Positions 24,910 to 36,421 of a stretch of 64,000 bases of DNA are shown here, in pieces. How positions within the stretch are numbered: position 1 is the first letter of the stretch; the number at the start of each line of letters is the position of its first letter. The position numbers and the translations under genes are program-made. The notes under the pieces were generated by a model. That model made no database searches. It was not told where the DNA came from and saw nothing but the letters and a program-made list of their open reading frames with translations. The stretch comes from Dichotomocladium elegans (lineage: Eukaryota > Mucoromycota > Mucoromycetes > Mucorales > Lichtheimiaceae): positions 1,550,001-1,614,000 of the forward strand of contig JAIXMN010000002.1 in assembly GCA_025716815.1 (NCBI GenBank). The letters run 5' to 3'.

Positions 24910-25833
24910 CTAAAAGTAACTCTGCTCCCCCCTTCGTCGCCGTCCCCGATTGCCATTGTCGTCGTCATCATCACGGCCCCGTCGGCCGCGACGGTCTTCC
25001 TGTCTTCGAAGGTAAATCAGCGCTAACCGGACAAAGAGCTGTAGCAGGTCCATGAACAGCTCAATGGCATTGCCCGGAATATCAAGGATACCCGCGCTCG
25101 CCCGTTCCACAATCATTTGCGTATCATAGATGACTAGGCATAGACACACACATAAGAGATTGTCCATCCTCTTTCTCTCGTTTTAACATACCGAATCCGC
25201 TGAATGCAAGCAATCCCATGTATAATTCCGCCGAAAACACGCCCGGCGACTGAAAAAAGAACACGTTGGCCAATGATGTCCATGCCAGCAAGCCCAGAAG
25301 ACTGCCGACGATACCACCGACATAGATCATGCTGCGGCGGTTCGCCAGGAGAGCACTCGTCGAGAGTCCCAGAAAGATGAACATCGCACCGGTCAGGATG
25401 CTCAGGAGAAGGGTGCCTGAGGGATCCAGGTAAAGAAATCTGTAGACTAGCGCCGAGAGCGACATGCCGCTGAAGAGCGAGTACGTCTAAGCAGTGCATT
25501 CGATAAAAAAGGTGGAAGTATGTTTTTTTTTTGTTAATAACCACCCTTTCTTAAACGGGTCAGGTTACTTACTGCCAAGAGTGGCCAGCGCCAGCGATTG
25601 CCTCTGCGCAGCGTAACGACGCCTACAGCACTTGCAACAGCACCGATGGTCTCGATGCTTCCATTGTTGCCCATGAGCAGCCGTGGAGTTTCTGCAACCG
25701 AACCGTAGGCTGCAATACCGAGCATGGCGGCCAATGCAAGGAAGACATGGACAAGATGACGCTGGACCGGCCGACTGATGCTATTGTCGTTGGTGCTGTA
25801 TTGACTTGGTTTGCTGGAGGAAGGATGTGACAT
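24910..25833 (-). CDS. BXI1: Bax inhibitor-1 family membrane protein
   Basis: Polytopic membrane protein of the BI-1/TMBIM6 family, which modulates calcium leak and cell-death or stress signalling at the ER, or at vacuole/mitochondria in yeast. Start ATG complementary to 25831-25833 (MSHPSSSKPSQYS); the frame is open upstream to 26037, but that extension has no family similarity. Exon 1 ends at RWRWPLLA and joins TYSLFSGMSLSALVYRFLYLDP, then TGAMFIFLGLSTSALLANRR, MIYVGGIVGSLLGLLAWTS and LLAFSGF. The last intron leads to VIYDTQMIVERA, the family's hallmark D-T-x-x-I motif, and LFMDLLQLFVRLALIYL. About seven membrane segments are visible, with a strongly charged Arg/Asp tail. Length of about 270 residues is normal. 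Confidence 0.92.
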
Positions 25834-27767
25834 TATGCACTTGAGAGAAATAGGTTGCCACCTCGGGAAAAAAAAAGTCGGTATCACATACAGCAAGCAA
25901 GGTTCTACAAAGTGCTGCGGAGCGGCGGAGGTACGAAAGCGCATCATTCCATTGCTAACTTTAGGACAATGGATGGGGAGCACTGGTTCTACGCTCCTTT
26001 GAAGGCGGTTCTGAAAGCCTAGTCCACAGCCAGGCATTTTCGACGATGGTCTTTCAAAAAGTACTCTGACTTTTGTCGAAAAATAAATGTCGTATCAATA
26101 GGCACAAAGGATTCGCATCGATATGGGAAAGCAATAAAACAAAGAATATCGATCCTTCTCCACGCTCTTTAACCTGCACCCTCGTCCGTGGGGGGTTTAG
26201 CCCGTTATGCCCCGGCGATAGCCAGGACGGAGCAGCAGCGGCAGCCAAATCATTGCCACACCAGGGAGTCCGGTATCTGTCGGACTCCCTTGCCATGACG
26301 TTCCATGAGAATGAATAAAGAAGATAGAGTCCCATTATTTATAAGAAATCAAGGCGGACAAACTCTTTGATGGATGGAACAAGAGTACTATTTCCGGCTT
26401 GTACATTTTGCACCGGCTGTAGTCTTGTAAGTCTACTCCTTCCGACAAGCAGCTATTCTCTCAAGAGGGGCAGGATTCTATGTTTGAGAAATAGCAGTTG
26501 TAAGAGCGCAGACCTTCTGATGCACCCCGTATGGAACCATGCCATGCTGCGGTTCATATGAATATGGAATCCTGAATCATCGAGAAAACGCAGTTTGTCT
26601 AAAGTTGATGTCGGTCCTGTCCCATCTGCGCATCCAAGTCAAGGCGCGCTGTTGCAGCACTTTTTCCTGTCTACAGGCTGAAATCGAGCCATTTTCAAAA
26701 CGTGGCATTCGTAAATCGATGGAGCGTCTTTTAGATACTTTGAGACGCTCATATCTTTGAGGCAGTAGCTCCATCAGCTGCTCTAGGACAGTCGACGGAT
26801 TTGTCATCAACGCATCCAGAAATAACGCTCTTCTGCTCTTCATCGAGAATACGCAAACGAACGGACCCCTCACTTTAGGTCTCTTAAAGATGCTGGCACG
26901 TAACTACATCGCTGACCTGAACGTAACATGGATTCCTAGCAGCCGATGCGCTCAAGACCTTCTCAAACATCCGTTTGAAAAATCTGACCCTTGGCTTGGT
27001 CAGTGGACGCTGCGTACCTGCGCTTGATCCCTGCTTATTTCGTCCAGATGTCTGCATTCTTTCGCTTGGCAATGTGCGTAGTAATAAGCTCAGATGGATT
27101 GCAGAGAGTACATTTCCTCAACAACGACATGGCCTTGCCCATCGTAAAAAAAAATAGATCGCTCATTTCAGAAAGTAAAGTATATAAAAAGAGAAAGCGA
27201 CATTTTCGGTGTATTGCATGCGCCATTTGATTTGTCATTACGCGTAAAGATTTCTGGGCTACATGCGATTTTATGTTTGCGACTTTTGGGAAATGAGCGT
27301 TTATCTTTCTAAAGAGGGGAAAGGATCGACATCACCGGAAAACGATGACGTGGTTTGATCTGTATATCCTTTGATCGCCGGACCTATTTGTGGGGGGAGG
27401 TTGGTTGGAGAAGGGACTGTATTCTGTACGCGTCAGTGGGTAAGTGGCCCCCCCTAGTCGCTCTCCCTCTTTGAGACCATGGTGCGTTGTATTTTCCATC
27501 TCCTTCATTTCACCATGTATTCATACGCCCTGTTGCAGGAGACCAGGGAGAGCACATAACCAGTTTGATGCACGGAAGCTTGTCCGGTAGTTAGCGTTCT
27601 CATTCACTCCCTATATTTTTCCCTGGTTGCTTTTTTCATGCGTATACATCACCACAAACATACCGATGTCGGGGTCCCAAAAAATCACCTACGCGTTGCT
27701 TTAAACGGGCTTTTTGCCGGTGGGACGCTTCGGTTGAGGTGGGGCAAGAAAAATACACTTTACCTTG
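25834..27767. other. Intergenic stretch with transposase relic
   Basis: Separates Bax inhibitor-1 from BUD13. Contains a minus-strand Tc1/IS630 relic at 26577-27072 (own entry). A short perfect inverted repeat (GGGAGTCCG and CGGACTCCC around 26268-26290) lies in a GC-richer patch at 26190-26300 that is unlike its surroundings and may be another mobile-element remnant. The last 300 bases, including 27440-27490, form the likely BUD13 promoter. Confidence 0.4.
26577..27072 (-). mobile_element. Relic of Tc1/IS630-like transposase
   Basis: Two adjacent minus-strand frames give, in transposase order, RVRFFKRMFEKVLSASAA (helix-turn-helix start), MTNPSTVLEQLMELL (equivalent of DEDPSAVVTEV in the 38-kb element) and CRQEKVLQQRALTWMRRWD (equivalent of NSQEKILQRYDWVQK). 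Pieces lie in different frames and the DDE part is missing or unrecognisable, so this is a dead copy of the same broad family. Confidence 0.6.
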
Positions 27768-29062
27768 ATGGATCTCGAAGAGCATCAAGCGATCTTGAAG
27801 AAAAAGTTCCTGGCAAAAGGCCCAGGCGATACAGCAACAAGGGATTACATTGCTCGAAAATACCTTGGTGGAGGTGATGACGACAAGAAGAAGAAAAAGA
27901 AGAAAAAGCTCAAGACGACCATTCATAAGGGCAATCTGGGCATTGTCGACGAAGAAGATATTGGCTGGAAGCAAGTCGGCGTAGAAGATCGCGATCTTCA
28001 AAGAGAACGGCGGGAGCAGCAGGAATTGGAGTTGGACGAAGCGATATCAAACAGCAAAGACGTTTTCCAAGGGCCCATTGGCCATTGGCAGACCGTTCAA
28101 GAAGGCGACGGCAACTACAATGATGACGATGAAGAGGAGAAAGAGGATGAAAAGCCGGTCATTGTGGGAGAAATTGAGGATGATCGGCCCACACCATCAG
28201 GCCCTAAAATGTCGAGCGGACAGCGAGCAGGCTTATTGACCAGCGAAGAGATCCGGCGCGAAGCAATGCGCGCGCGAGAAGACGAAGAACGAATGCTAGC
28301 AAAGCTTAAAGAAGAAGACTCTGGGCGGTTTGCAGAGACGGTTCATCGTGACGAGACAGGTCGCAAGATCGATCCAAAGATTAAAAAGGCTGAGGAGGCA
28401 AGAAAAAGAAAAGAAGCGATCGAAAGGGAAGAACAGCGAATGGAATGGGGTAAAGGGTTAGTCCAACGATCTGAAGAGAAAGAGAGGCTACGGCAGCTGG
28501 AAGACGAAAAGAATAAGCCACTGGCAAGGTAAGCAAGCAATCAAGGTGGAGAGGTCATCTTATGGGTGCAATGAAGGGAGACAAGAAGGATAAGGAGGAA
28601 GATGAGTTTAATGAGGAGCGAGGAGAGAGACCAGCGCATGAACCCCGGAGATACCATAGTAGGGTTGGAAAATAACATTAACACCATGCCAATAAATTCA
28701 TTTCTTTCAGGTACCGAGACGACGATGAGTATAACCAGGACTTGAGAGAAAAGGAGCGGTGGAATGACCCCGCTGCGGGATTTCTAACAGTAAGTTCATT
28801 CTGCCTGTTCCTCAAACGTAGGAGACCGGTCGCTGGTCTCACATTTTATTTTTCCCTCTAGAGCAAGAGCGGATCAAGCAGAAGGCTTGCTCGACCAAAA
28901 TATAAGGGTCCATGGAAGCCAAATCGTTACATGATTGCGCCTGGTTATCGATGGGATGGCGTAGACCGCTCTAATGGTTTTGAGGACCAGTATCTCCTTC
29001 AACAGAACTCAAAGAAAGCACGAGCAATTGAGGCGCATGCTTGGTCCACCGAGGATATGTAA
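27768..29062 (+). CDS. BUD13: Pre-mRNA splicing factor BUD13
   Basis: Subunit of the RES (retention and splicing) complex of the spliceosome. Three exons: 27768-28528, 28711-28789 and 28862-29062. N-terminus [18 protein letters not shown] with YIARKYLGG is typical. It is followed by a Lys-rich block ([10 protein letters not shown]), an acidic block, and the family marker [19 protein letters not shown]. The C-terminal conserved region [14 protein letters not shown] .. [34 protein letters not shown] and [26 protein letters not shown] is nearly complete. About 346 residues. Both introns interrupt conserved strings ([10 protein letters not shown] and FLT/SKSG), so the structure is well supported. 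The start ATG follows a short unstructured leader and is the only plausible one. Confidence 0.95.
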
Positions 29063-29379
29063 TAAAACAAGTCTGTGTATCATCGCTATTGTTGCCCCTC
29101 CCCCTCAATTTGGATGATTCTACTTGTGTACATTCTTCCTAATCTGATCTCCTAAACGTTATATGAATCGCACTTTTGTCAATAGCCTGCATGTGTAACG
29201 ATCTCCAACACATACAGCCAATGCAGACAACAGATAGACTGGGTCGTGGGGGGATGTGGATCTTTACAGATATATAAAGGCATTTCGTGCTGGGACAGCT
29301 TCTTAGTTCCCATTGACTCTAGATTCTTTTCTTCCTCTCTTCAGCTTCCATTGATCCATAATAGCCTTTTATTGCCATC
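29063..29379. other. Intergenic region: BUD13 terminator and homeobox promoter
   Basis: A 317-bp gap between two plus-strand genes. TATATAAA at 29270-29277 lies about 100 bases before the homeobox ATG and is a plausible TATA element, followed by a CT-rich leader. Confidence 0.4.
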
Positions 29380-29985
29380 ATGAAATCAGCAACATCTACC
29401 TGCACACTTCCTCCGCTTTCCGATCTGTTGGCGACTCCTATTCCTACAACTACTCGAAAGTCCTCTGCACTTGACGTTCATAATCTGCTATCGCCTATCT
29501 CGTCTCCCACGTCATGCCAACACCATCATGCCACATTTCGTCCGCCGTACAATAACATGCAAACTCCATTAAAAGCCAAGCGCAAACGGGCCTCTCCCAG
29601 CCAGCTTTCTGTACTCAACCATGTCTTTGACCAAACATATTTCCCATCTACTGAGCTTCGAATCGAGCTCGGCAAGCAGCTGAGCATGAGCCCGCGAGCT
29701 GTTCAGATTTGGTTCCAGAATAAACGCCAGTCGCTCCGTTCGCGCGAGCGACAACAACAACAACAGCAGCAGCAACAGGACAAGAAGCAAGAGTTGAGCC
29801 ATTCCTACCTGGCAAGAACCCACCTTCCGCCGATATCTCCTCCTCTCTCGCCTCCAGAGCAATATTCCTGGCAACTGAGACCGGATACCATTGCTCTGCC
29901 ACCGCTTCAAATGCCCCCTTGCGTTCCATCCCACCAGCCATCTTATCCAAGTCCGACTTCCATTGATGCCATCATTCTCAATTGA
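29380..29985 (+). CDS. Homeodomain transcription factor
   Basis: Single-exon gene for a 201-residue protein. A Ser/Thr/Pro-rich leader is followed by a homeodomain at about residues 66-125: KRKRASPSQLSVLNHVFDQT, FPSTELRIELGKQLSMSPRA and the recognition helix VQIWFQNKRQSLR. The WFQNKR core is diagnostic. A polyglutamine stretch of nine follows directly, then a proline-rich tail (PPISPPLSPP). It resembles fungal homeobox proteins such as Yox1/Pah1-type, but the subgroup cannot be settled by eye. Acts presumably in the nucleus as a DNA-binding regulator. A TATATAAA box about 100 bp upstream and a CT-rich leader suggest a conventional promoter. Confidence 0.92.
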   Translation: MKSATSTCTLPPLSDLLATPIPTTTRKSSALDVHNLLSPISSPTSCQHHHATFRPPYNNMQTPLKAKRKRASPSQLSVLNHVFDQTYFPSTELRIELGKQLSMSPRAVQIWFQNKRQSLRSRERQQQQQQQQQDKKQELSHSYLARTHLPPISPPLSPPEQYSWQLRPDTIALPPLQMPPCVPSHQPSYPSPTSIDAIILN

Positions 29986-31310
29986 ACGGGCGGCTTGCGA
30001 CCCCATGTCTTCTTGGAAAAGATTTACTCGGATCTATGTAAAAAAAAGGGGGGGTCCTTTTCTTTTATGATTTCTAGTTTTTCTCGATATCCGCCCACCC
30101 GGTTCTTATTTTGCGCCGCCATTGTTTTTTTTTTTTTCCCCTATATGCACATGTCCTCTTCTTCTATTCACCTGCCTGTCTTTCTCTCACCACCATCATC
30201 TCCTCCTCCATACACCTTCTCCACACATACCCCTCCAAAGAAAAAAAAAACGTACTCAGCATGACATCTCTCTCAAAGAAAATTAGCTGCGCATTAAGTA
30301 ACCTCCTTTTCCCACAGCTTATTTATGCTTTCTTTCAATCTCTTGCTTCTCCGCGCCACCCCTTTTCATTTATACAGCAATGCACCCATCATTCACACTA
30401 TGTGCGTGACAAAGGGAAGCTATAATTCTACTATTAATTTACTTAAAATGTTACATAATCATATAAACGATATTTTTCATATACTTGGTTTGTGTTCTTT
30501 TTAATATCTCGTAACGGCATCCCCATAAACCTTACCTTTTGTTTTGCTATCGGTCGTTGTCACACGCTAGACAAACTCCATTCCTCCTCCTCCTCCCCCT
30601 GTCTTATGCAACATAATCAAACATAGCAGTCGTACACAAACGTAAGAACAAGACGCATGCACGGGATATCAACGGGGTCATTCTGCTTTCTCGCAAGGAC
30701 TGGGGGGGGAGGAAGACAAGAAGGTAGCAATGCAGTTTATTTTTTTGGGGGGAGAGGTGAATGGAGGAAAAAGGGAAGAAAAAATGGGATGGAACGGCGT
30801 AAATGCTTCGAAAAGATGGTAGTTAGGGGGAGGGATAGAGAGAGGAAGAGAGAGCGTTTGTAGTATTACTCAAGAAAAGTAACAATAATCTTTCCATTCT
30901 GACCATATTCATTAAAGCCAAAAGCAAAAAAGAAGTTCAAACACACACACACACATACATTTTGGATCCTCATCGTCTTAGAAAACACTGTTATACATAG
31001 GGTGAAGCTTTGCACTGATGCTGTCCAAGGCAGCAGGGAGGTTCATTTATTTGCTTGGAACGACTCTATCCCGATTGTCCCTGCGGCAGGCACCTGCTCT
31101 ACATAGTGAATGCACTAGAAAGGACTAGTCCAATCATACGTTCTCCCTAAGTTACCAGCAATATTTCATATTAAAGTCGGCGAGAACTCAAATCAACCAA
31201 GGAGGGCGCCCCCCTCCAACTTTACTTTTTCGATCTCCTCAATCATCCACCTCCCTTTTCCTTTTCAGTTTGGTGGCACACACACACGGCAGAATCTTTT
31301 GCTAATCGCT
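29986..31310. other. Intergenic stretch between convergent genes
   Basis: Convergent 3' ends of the homeobox and VPS52 genes. The DNA is full of homopolymer and simple-sequence tracts (poly-T at 30126-30138, poly-A at 30240-30250, G runs near 30704 and 30750, an AC repeat at 30941-30955). Frames here are low-complexity artefacts. No gene is supported. Confidence 0.5.
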
Positions 31311-34300
31311 CTAAAAGGTGCTTCGGAACTTCTTTATTTCTACCATCACCGTCTGGACTCCTACGGGCTGGACACCGCCTATCCCGTGCTGCTCTACAAT
31401 GTCCAGAAACTTGGTATAATAAACGATCAACTGGCCTAGCACAGCATGGAGGACAGTGGTGCCGTTTTTAAAATTCGAAAAGTATTGTATAACCGATGCA
31501 TTAATCGACGCCAGGGATTGCCGCCATGTTTGAGCAAAATGGTGCGATATTCTTTGAAGCTCGGCTACAACACATGTGTCACTCGTCAGAAAGGGACGCG
31601 ATCTTCGCTTTTTTTCTTTTCCATACCTGCATCAACCTGCGCCCTACTAGACCCTTCCATCTGTTTTACACACGTAACCATCGCTCCAAAATACGGCTTA
31701 AGCTGCTCATCCACAAATGCCCCGGTGTGCAGGGACAGGAGCTGTCGAACATGCTCCAATTCGCTTTCGAGCGCACGATTATGCGCTTCCTGTTATAGAA
31801 AGAGATATCATAAGTCACCTGTTTCCTGGTATCCTGGATGCATGATCTTACTTGAAACACCGAAGCAATCATATCGTAGTTATTGATCAAAAACGCTATT
31901 CGGCGTGGAGGTTCCATGAATTCATTGGACATTCGCGCAAGAAGGCCTTCGAGTTCATTTCGCATCTTTTGAACGCTTTATCAAAGTTGAGAGAATATAT
32001 CTTATCCTTTTCGATACCAAATACACACCTGTTTATAAGAATAGCGTCGTCGTATCCTTCATTGAGAGCAAGCAGAGATGCTGCAAATTCAGCATATCGA
32101 CGGGTCACCTATAAAATATATAATGAGTAAAAGAAAATCTTTTTCATAGTCTGTTGGCTTACAAAATGGGGATGGATATCTTTGACAGCACTGATCACTG
32201 ATTTACTGGCTGCCATACGCTTCAGACTTTCAATATGAAGCGTCATGACATGCTGGAAACGGGGCCAAAGCGCCATATTCGTAGAATTGGTATATCCTTC
32301 GAGTGCTGGCACTCGTCGTCGTTGTAATTCAAGCGCCATCTGCGTATTGATCCGAATACAAAGAAGGATTCCAACAGCATCGTAAGAATTTTCAATGTAG
32401 CTCTTCGTGAAATGCTTAAAGCAGCAACCATCAGCAAACATTAAATTGATAGTACGGAGCGTTGAATCCTTACCAGGCCGACTTTTTCGGTTGATTCAAA
32501 AATCTGCTGAAAGACATATTTGGCCGTGTCTGCAGATTTTTTCGGATCCCTTGTAGAAAAAAACTCATAGATAAACAGGTATTCCGAACTGGCATTGTCA
32601 ATCAAGGTGAGGTTAAAGCTTCTAAAGAGTTGTTCGAATTGATATTTCTATCATAGAATCTTAGAATAAGTGGTTGAACTGCCATATGCCATGCTGTAAC
32701 CCACCTGATCCTTGTCTTCTGCCACGTGGACGAGGATAACTCCTTGATCCTGCATCCGCAACACATCTATACGATCGCCAAGCGAAAACACATTCGTCTT
32801 ATCTTTCAACGCTGTTTTGCTTGCGCCAAAGAGACCACCTATAATTAAAGCTCTCGGTTTGAGCAACCGAACAAGCATATCTTTCTCATATCACACAGAT
32901 CACATTACCTTTGCGCCCATGCTCTTCGCTGCCAATCAAGTCCGTTTTGTCCGCAGTAACAGTCTAGCGGGAAATAATGAGAATTTATGCGAGATTATTG
33001 TATTGCGACTCCGAAAAAGACACAAACCTGAAGCTTGACAAGGCCCTTGCTATATCGCTCAAAATGATTGTGAAAATACCAGCGTAATGCATTAATATAC
33101 GTTTGTTGTATTTCTGCTGCTGCATCGTGATGCCGATCAATCACAAACTGATGAAGCTCCTTGTATTTCAAAAACACAGATTGCTGCATGATCTGTACAT
33201 TGGTATTCGGTACAAGCAACGCATTAATCCGTTCGATGAAGAAGTCGCGAATGGTAGATGCCGCCTTGAGACGCAATTTCTCGAGCTCCGGCCCCACATT
33301 TCGTAAGGCTTTGATGGGTTTATTTTGATTAGCCTTCACGAATCGCATCTGCTGGTTGATACCGAGCAGGTACTGAAGCCACACCTCATCAACTTGGCTT
33401 TCCGTGATCTTCCTATATGGATCAGTGAGCTTAACTTCATTTGACTTTCATCTTCTGGGGCTTAGTTACTTTATGCTATCTGGAGGGATCACCATCCCAT
33501 GAAGGGCTTTCGCCAGCTTTGTTTCCACAGCCTAATATGGGCCGTGTCAGTTCTTTTGTAGAATTGTAATGCCACTTTTTCCTCCCACCCCTGCAAGTTT
33601 TTTTTGGCTACCTTCCTATTCTTGAGCTTCACACTCATTCGTGATGACCGTTCTTGTAAGCTTTTGATCTCGCCACTGATATTCCCCAGGTCACTCTGAA
33701 AAACGCTTAAAAGCTCCTCCATCCGCTCAAGGGTCTCATCGCAAGACTTTACACAGGTGGATGTTACAACTGTGGGCAACTTATTTAATGTCTCACACTT
33801 TTCCTTACCTGAATTTCGTTGTGAAGGTCGATGAATGATTGCACGTGTTCAGCATCTAGTTCATTCAATAGAAACGCCAGTGAAATCAGCGAAAGAAGAG
33901 TTCTCAGTTGTGCGCACACACACACACACTCTCTCTCTCTCTTCTCTTACAGTCATTCTCCAAATCTCGTTGAATTGACTGACGTTCTTTATCTATCTGC
34001 CGAGCATATTCACGCAGATCCATTCCATTTTCCAAAGCTTGTCGCACAAATTCGTCTTCTTGAAAAGCCGAAATATGATCTATACACATCACCCGCAATA
34101 CATCGGACGAGATATGATGTTCATCAGCCTATAGCATTTCATGCTATTACACTACTCAATAAAATTACCATCTACTTCATCAAACGTGATATGGGAGAGA
34201 TCAAGATCGTCCTCTAGCCCGGAATCATCTGCCGACAGCATAGGCGATAGTTCATCCTTAAGAGTCTGACACCAAATAATCGAGTTAAATATACGTTTTC

Positions 34301-34588
34301 CGTTTTCCTGTTGTCGTCCCAGAACCGGAGCCTTACTCTATCTCCTTTATCTTGCTGAAGTAGAATGTCGAGTTCCTTTAATGTGCTTTGTGCATTTGTT
34401 TTATGGAAATCTGCTAATGGTCGGTCATCATCGTCGTCGTCTCCGTCATCTTTGCCCTTTACGCCGTTAGGCCCATCGCGAGGTGGTGAGGACGAATCGG
34501 TGTCGGACAGCGGCACAGATGGGAGTGCCTTACCAGCGGCAGAATCGGTTTGTTCTTTCTGAGCAATGGCGCTGCCAGCAGCTTCCAT
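31311..34588 (-). CDS. VPS52: Vps52, GARP complex subunit
   Basis: Subunit of the GARP tethering complex, which captures endosome-derived vesicles at the trans-Golgi. Roughly ten exons. The N-terminus (start complementary to 34586-34588) is acidic and disordered. It is followed by a block including LREYARQIDKE and the strongly conserved SCDETLERMEELLSVFQSDL, then GEIKSLQERSSRMSVKLKNR, which together form the Vps52 coiled coil. Later exons give LRLKAASTIRDFFIERI, KYKELHQFVIDRHHDAA, FSLGDRIDVL, VGILLCIRINTQMALELQRRR followed by VPALEGYTNS, LWPRFQHVMTLHIESL, and a last exon encoding INASVIQYFSNFKNGTTVLH and VMVEIKKFRSTF before TAG at 31311-31313. The order and motifs match Vps52/Sac2 throughout. 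A transposon-derived inverted repeat ends about 175 bp upstream of the start and may have displaced part of the promoter. An in-frame upstream start at 34672 is less likely. Confidence 0.88.
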
Positions 34589-34763
34589 GGCATGCAATCG
34601 ACACTGGAGTTTATTATAGGACGAGATGCTTCTGATCTTTTCACACCGCGCTTGGCGCACCCCCAACCCCACATTACCCTGCTCCCCGACCAGTCACATG
34701 CTGCTTAAAAAAGCTCGAGCTGGGCACTCCCCAGCTGAGTTCAAAGTCTATAGATTTCTTTGC

Positions 34764-35461
34764 TCTATTAAACAGGCCCAATTCCAGCCTGTGGAAAGAA
34801 ATAGCCAAGAAAAGATCCTGCAAAGGTATGACGGGGTACAAAAAGTGCCACGACAAACTGCGTCTTTCTTGATGAATCAGCCTTTCATATCAACTTGAAA
34901 CGGGGTATGGCTTGGTCAAAGAAAGGAGCTCCTGTAATAGTTACAGTGCCTTCAACTAAGCCAAACGCAACATTGATTTTAGGTGCCATATCTGCCACAG
35001 GCTTAATTAATGTTAGTTTGAGAGTTCCAAAACAGATCAAAAAGACAAAACTAGGACAAGAGACTGGCGCCTACAGCAAAGGAACAGTGACAGGCCATTA
35101 TCTGAGCTTTTTGAAAGCTACGCTTGATGAAATGGACAAGTATCCAGAAAGGAAGGAGCATTATCTTGTCATGGATAATGCTCCTATTCATAGCTCAACT
35201 GACATAGGCAAGTACATCAATTCTCGAGGATATCGCTATGTTTATCTTCCTCCATATTCTCCTAAACTGAATCCCATCGAGCGGTTCTGGCCCGTTGTCA
35301 AGAGCAAAGTGAAGAGAAACAGACTCTTGGAAAAAGAAACACTGATGACTAGAATTGCTGAAGCATGCGAAAGTTTATATTTGAGCGACTTTAGAGGCTT
35401 CGCTTCTCATTCTGCCAAATGCGTCAGTAAAGGTCTCAACAAGGAGCGGAGAAAGATATAA
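34764..35461 (+). pseudogene. 5'-truncated Tc1/IS630-like transposase (left copy)
   Basis: DDE transposase of the Tc1/mariner/IS630 superfamily. The open part, 34895-35461, encodes 188 residues. It includes MAWSKKG, YLVMDNAPIHSS with the second catalytic Asp, and YLPPYSPKLNPIERFW with the catalytic Glu. The D-to-E spacing is 34 residues (DD34E, Tc1-like). The first catalytic Asp lies in LLDESAFHINLKRG, just upstream in another frame, so a frameshift at about 34850-34880 separates it from QEKILQRYD. The N-terminal helix-turn-helix is missing because the arm begins at 34764. The same frameshift exists in the right copy, so it predates the duplication. Confidence 0.88.
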
Positions 35462-35533
35462 AAAAGGCGGTGAAAGATCCTGAGCCCCTTTTTCTTGTTG
35501 TCGCTGCATGACCAATTCAATAATCAATACCCA

Positions 35534-36367
35534 ATGACAATTGAAGAAAATTCTGCAATGACAACTGAAGAGGAGACAGCAAGCAAGGAAATATCCAACG
35601 ATGGTCTAGATTCTTTTGAATGCTCGCTTTGCCAAATCGCCTTCAATGATCGCAATGCTCTTTACCGACATCGACGACGGGAACATGTCTTGGAAACAAA
35701 CGTGACTCTTGGTGAATGTAAGTTAAAGAATGTTTCTTGGAAGGAGCAGGATCTTAACATGTTTTATATAGTTGTTAGATGTAATACGCGTCCCTCTCTT
35801 GGCCGGTTGTTTCAGATGTCTCTTAGCAAGCTGTAACAAGCAATTCAAAAAGGTGGACACCTTTAAAAAGCATATGGCTTCATGTCACACTGCAGATGTT
35901 CAAGTTGCAGTGTACGACAATGAATACGATCAAGTACGAAAAAAAAGGAAAATGATGTCTCCTTCGTTCGATCTCAAAACCGGCAGCCGTCTTGCCCTTG
36001 CCAGCAACGAGCAAGCGCTTATCATCAAACTATGGCCATCAATTGTTCACCTATAGCGATGCATTTGAATCATCACAGTCTAACTTCAAGCATTTCCACC
36101 CATGCCCTCATGCGAAAAGAATTTATACTGGACGTTGTTGGCAAAGTTCCATTTCAAGACAATTGCTTCTCTGAATCACTGGAATGTGTCTTACAGTTGC
36201 ATGATGAGGGTTGGCCAAGGTGTGCAATCGTCTATGGAACCCAGTATTGACAGGAATCACATATATGTTGAGAAATCTATTGCTTCATCAAGACTTCCGA
36301 GGCTTATCGACACATTTGCTTTTACCGAAGCAACAACAGAGCTCATTGAATGTCTCAACTTGGATTT
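35534..36367 (+). pseudogene. Two-C2H2-finger gene inside the element (left copy)
   Basis: Starts MTIEENSAMTTEEE at 35534. Exon 1 ends at 35717; a 61-nt intron (35718-35778) leads to exon 2. Finger 1 is FECSLCQIAFNDRNALYRH with spacing C-x2-C-x12-H-x4-H. Finger 2 is C-x4-C-x12-H-x4-H in FRCLLASCNKQFKKVDTFKK plus HMASCH, and is only complete after splicing. The frame then stops at 36054-36056 because this copy lacks one base near 36014 compared with the right copy, where the frame continues. A further frame downstream (EKSIASSRLPRLIDTFAF) suggests more exons, cut off at the arm end. Function unknown: a DNA-binding accessory protein of the element or a captured host gene. Confidence 0.7.
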
Positions 36368-36421
36368 TCGAATTTCGCCCTCACTTTTGCATGCAGTAGC
36401 TCTGCTCCATACTGGTTGCAT
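36368..36421. other. 54-bp spacer of the palindrome
   Basis: Single-copy sequence between the two arms. Its short length means the locus is a near-perfect 3.26-kb palindrome. It has no coding signal. Confidence 0.9.

Larger units (their letters stand above)
34764..36367 (+). repeat. Left arm of 1.6-kb inverted repeat
   Basis: This arm is repeated in reverse orientation at 36422-38027. The outer boundary is where CTATTAAACAGG begins to match; inside, it ends with CAACTTGGATTT. Arms differ by a handful of substitutions, most of them transitions, plus small indels (for example 8 versus 10 A in a run near 35939 and 36844, and one base near 36014). The arm contains the 3' two-thirds of a Tc1/IS630-like transposase gene and a second gene with C2H2 fingers. 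Confidence 0.95.

Noticed and set aside
25834..26037. N-terminal extension of Bax inhibitor-1
   Set aside because: Not conserved in the family; the internal start gives the normal length and N-terminus.
29995..30425. ORFs after the homeobox gene
   Set aside because: They translate homopolymer and CT-rich tracts typical of 3' regions and have no domain.
35495..35836. 113-codon zinc-finger ORF read without splicing
   Set aside because: The second finger is only formed after removal of 35718-35778, and the unspliced end is intron sequence.
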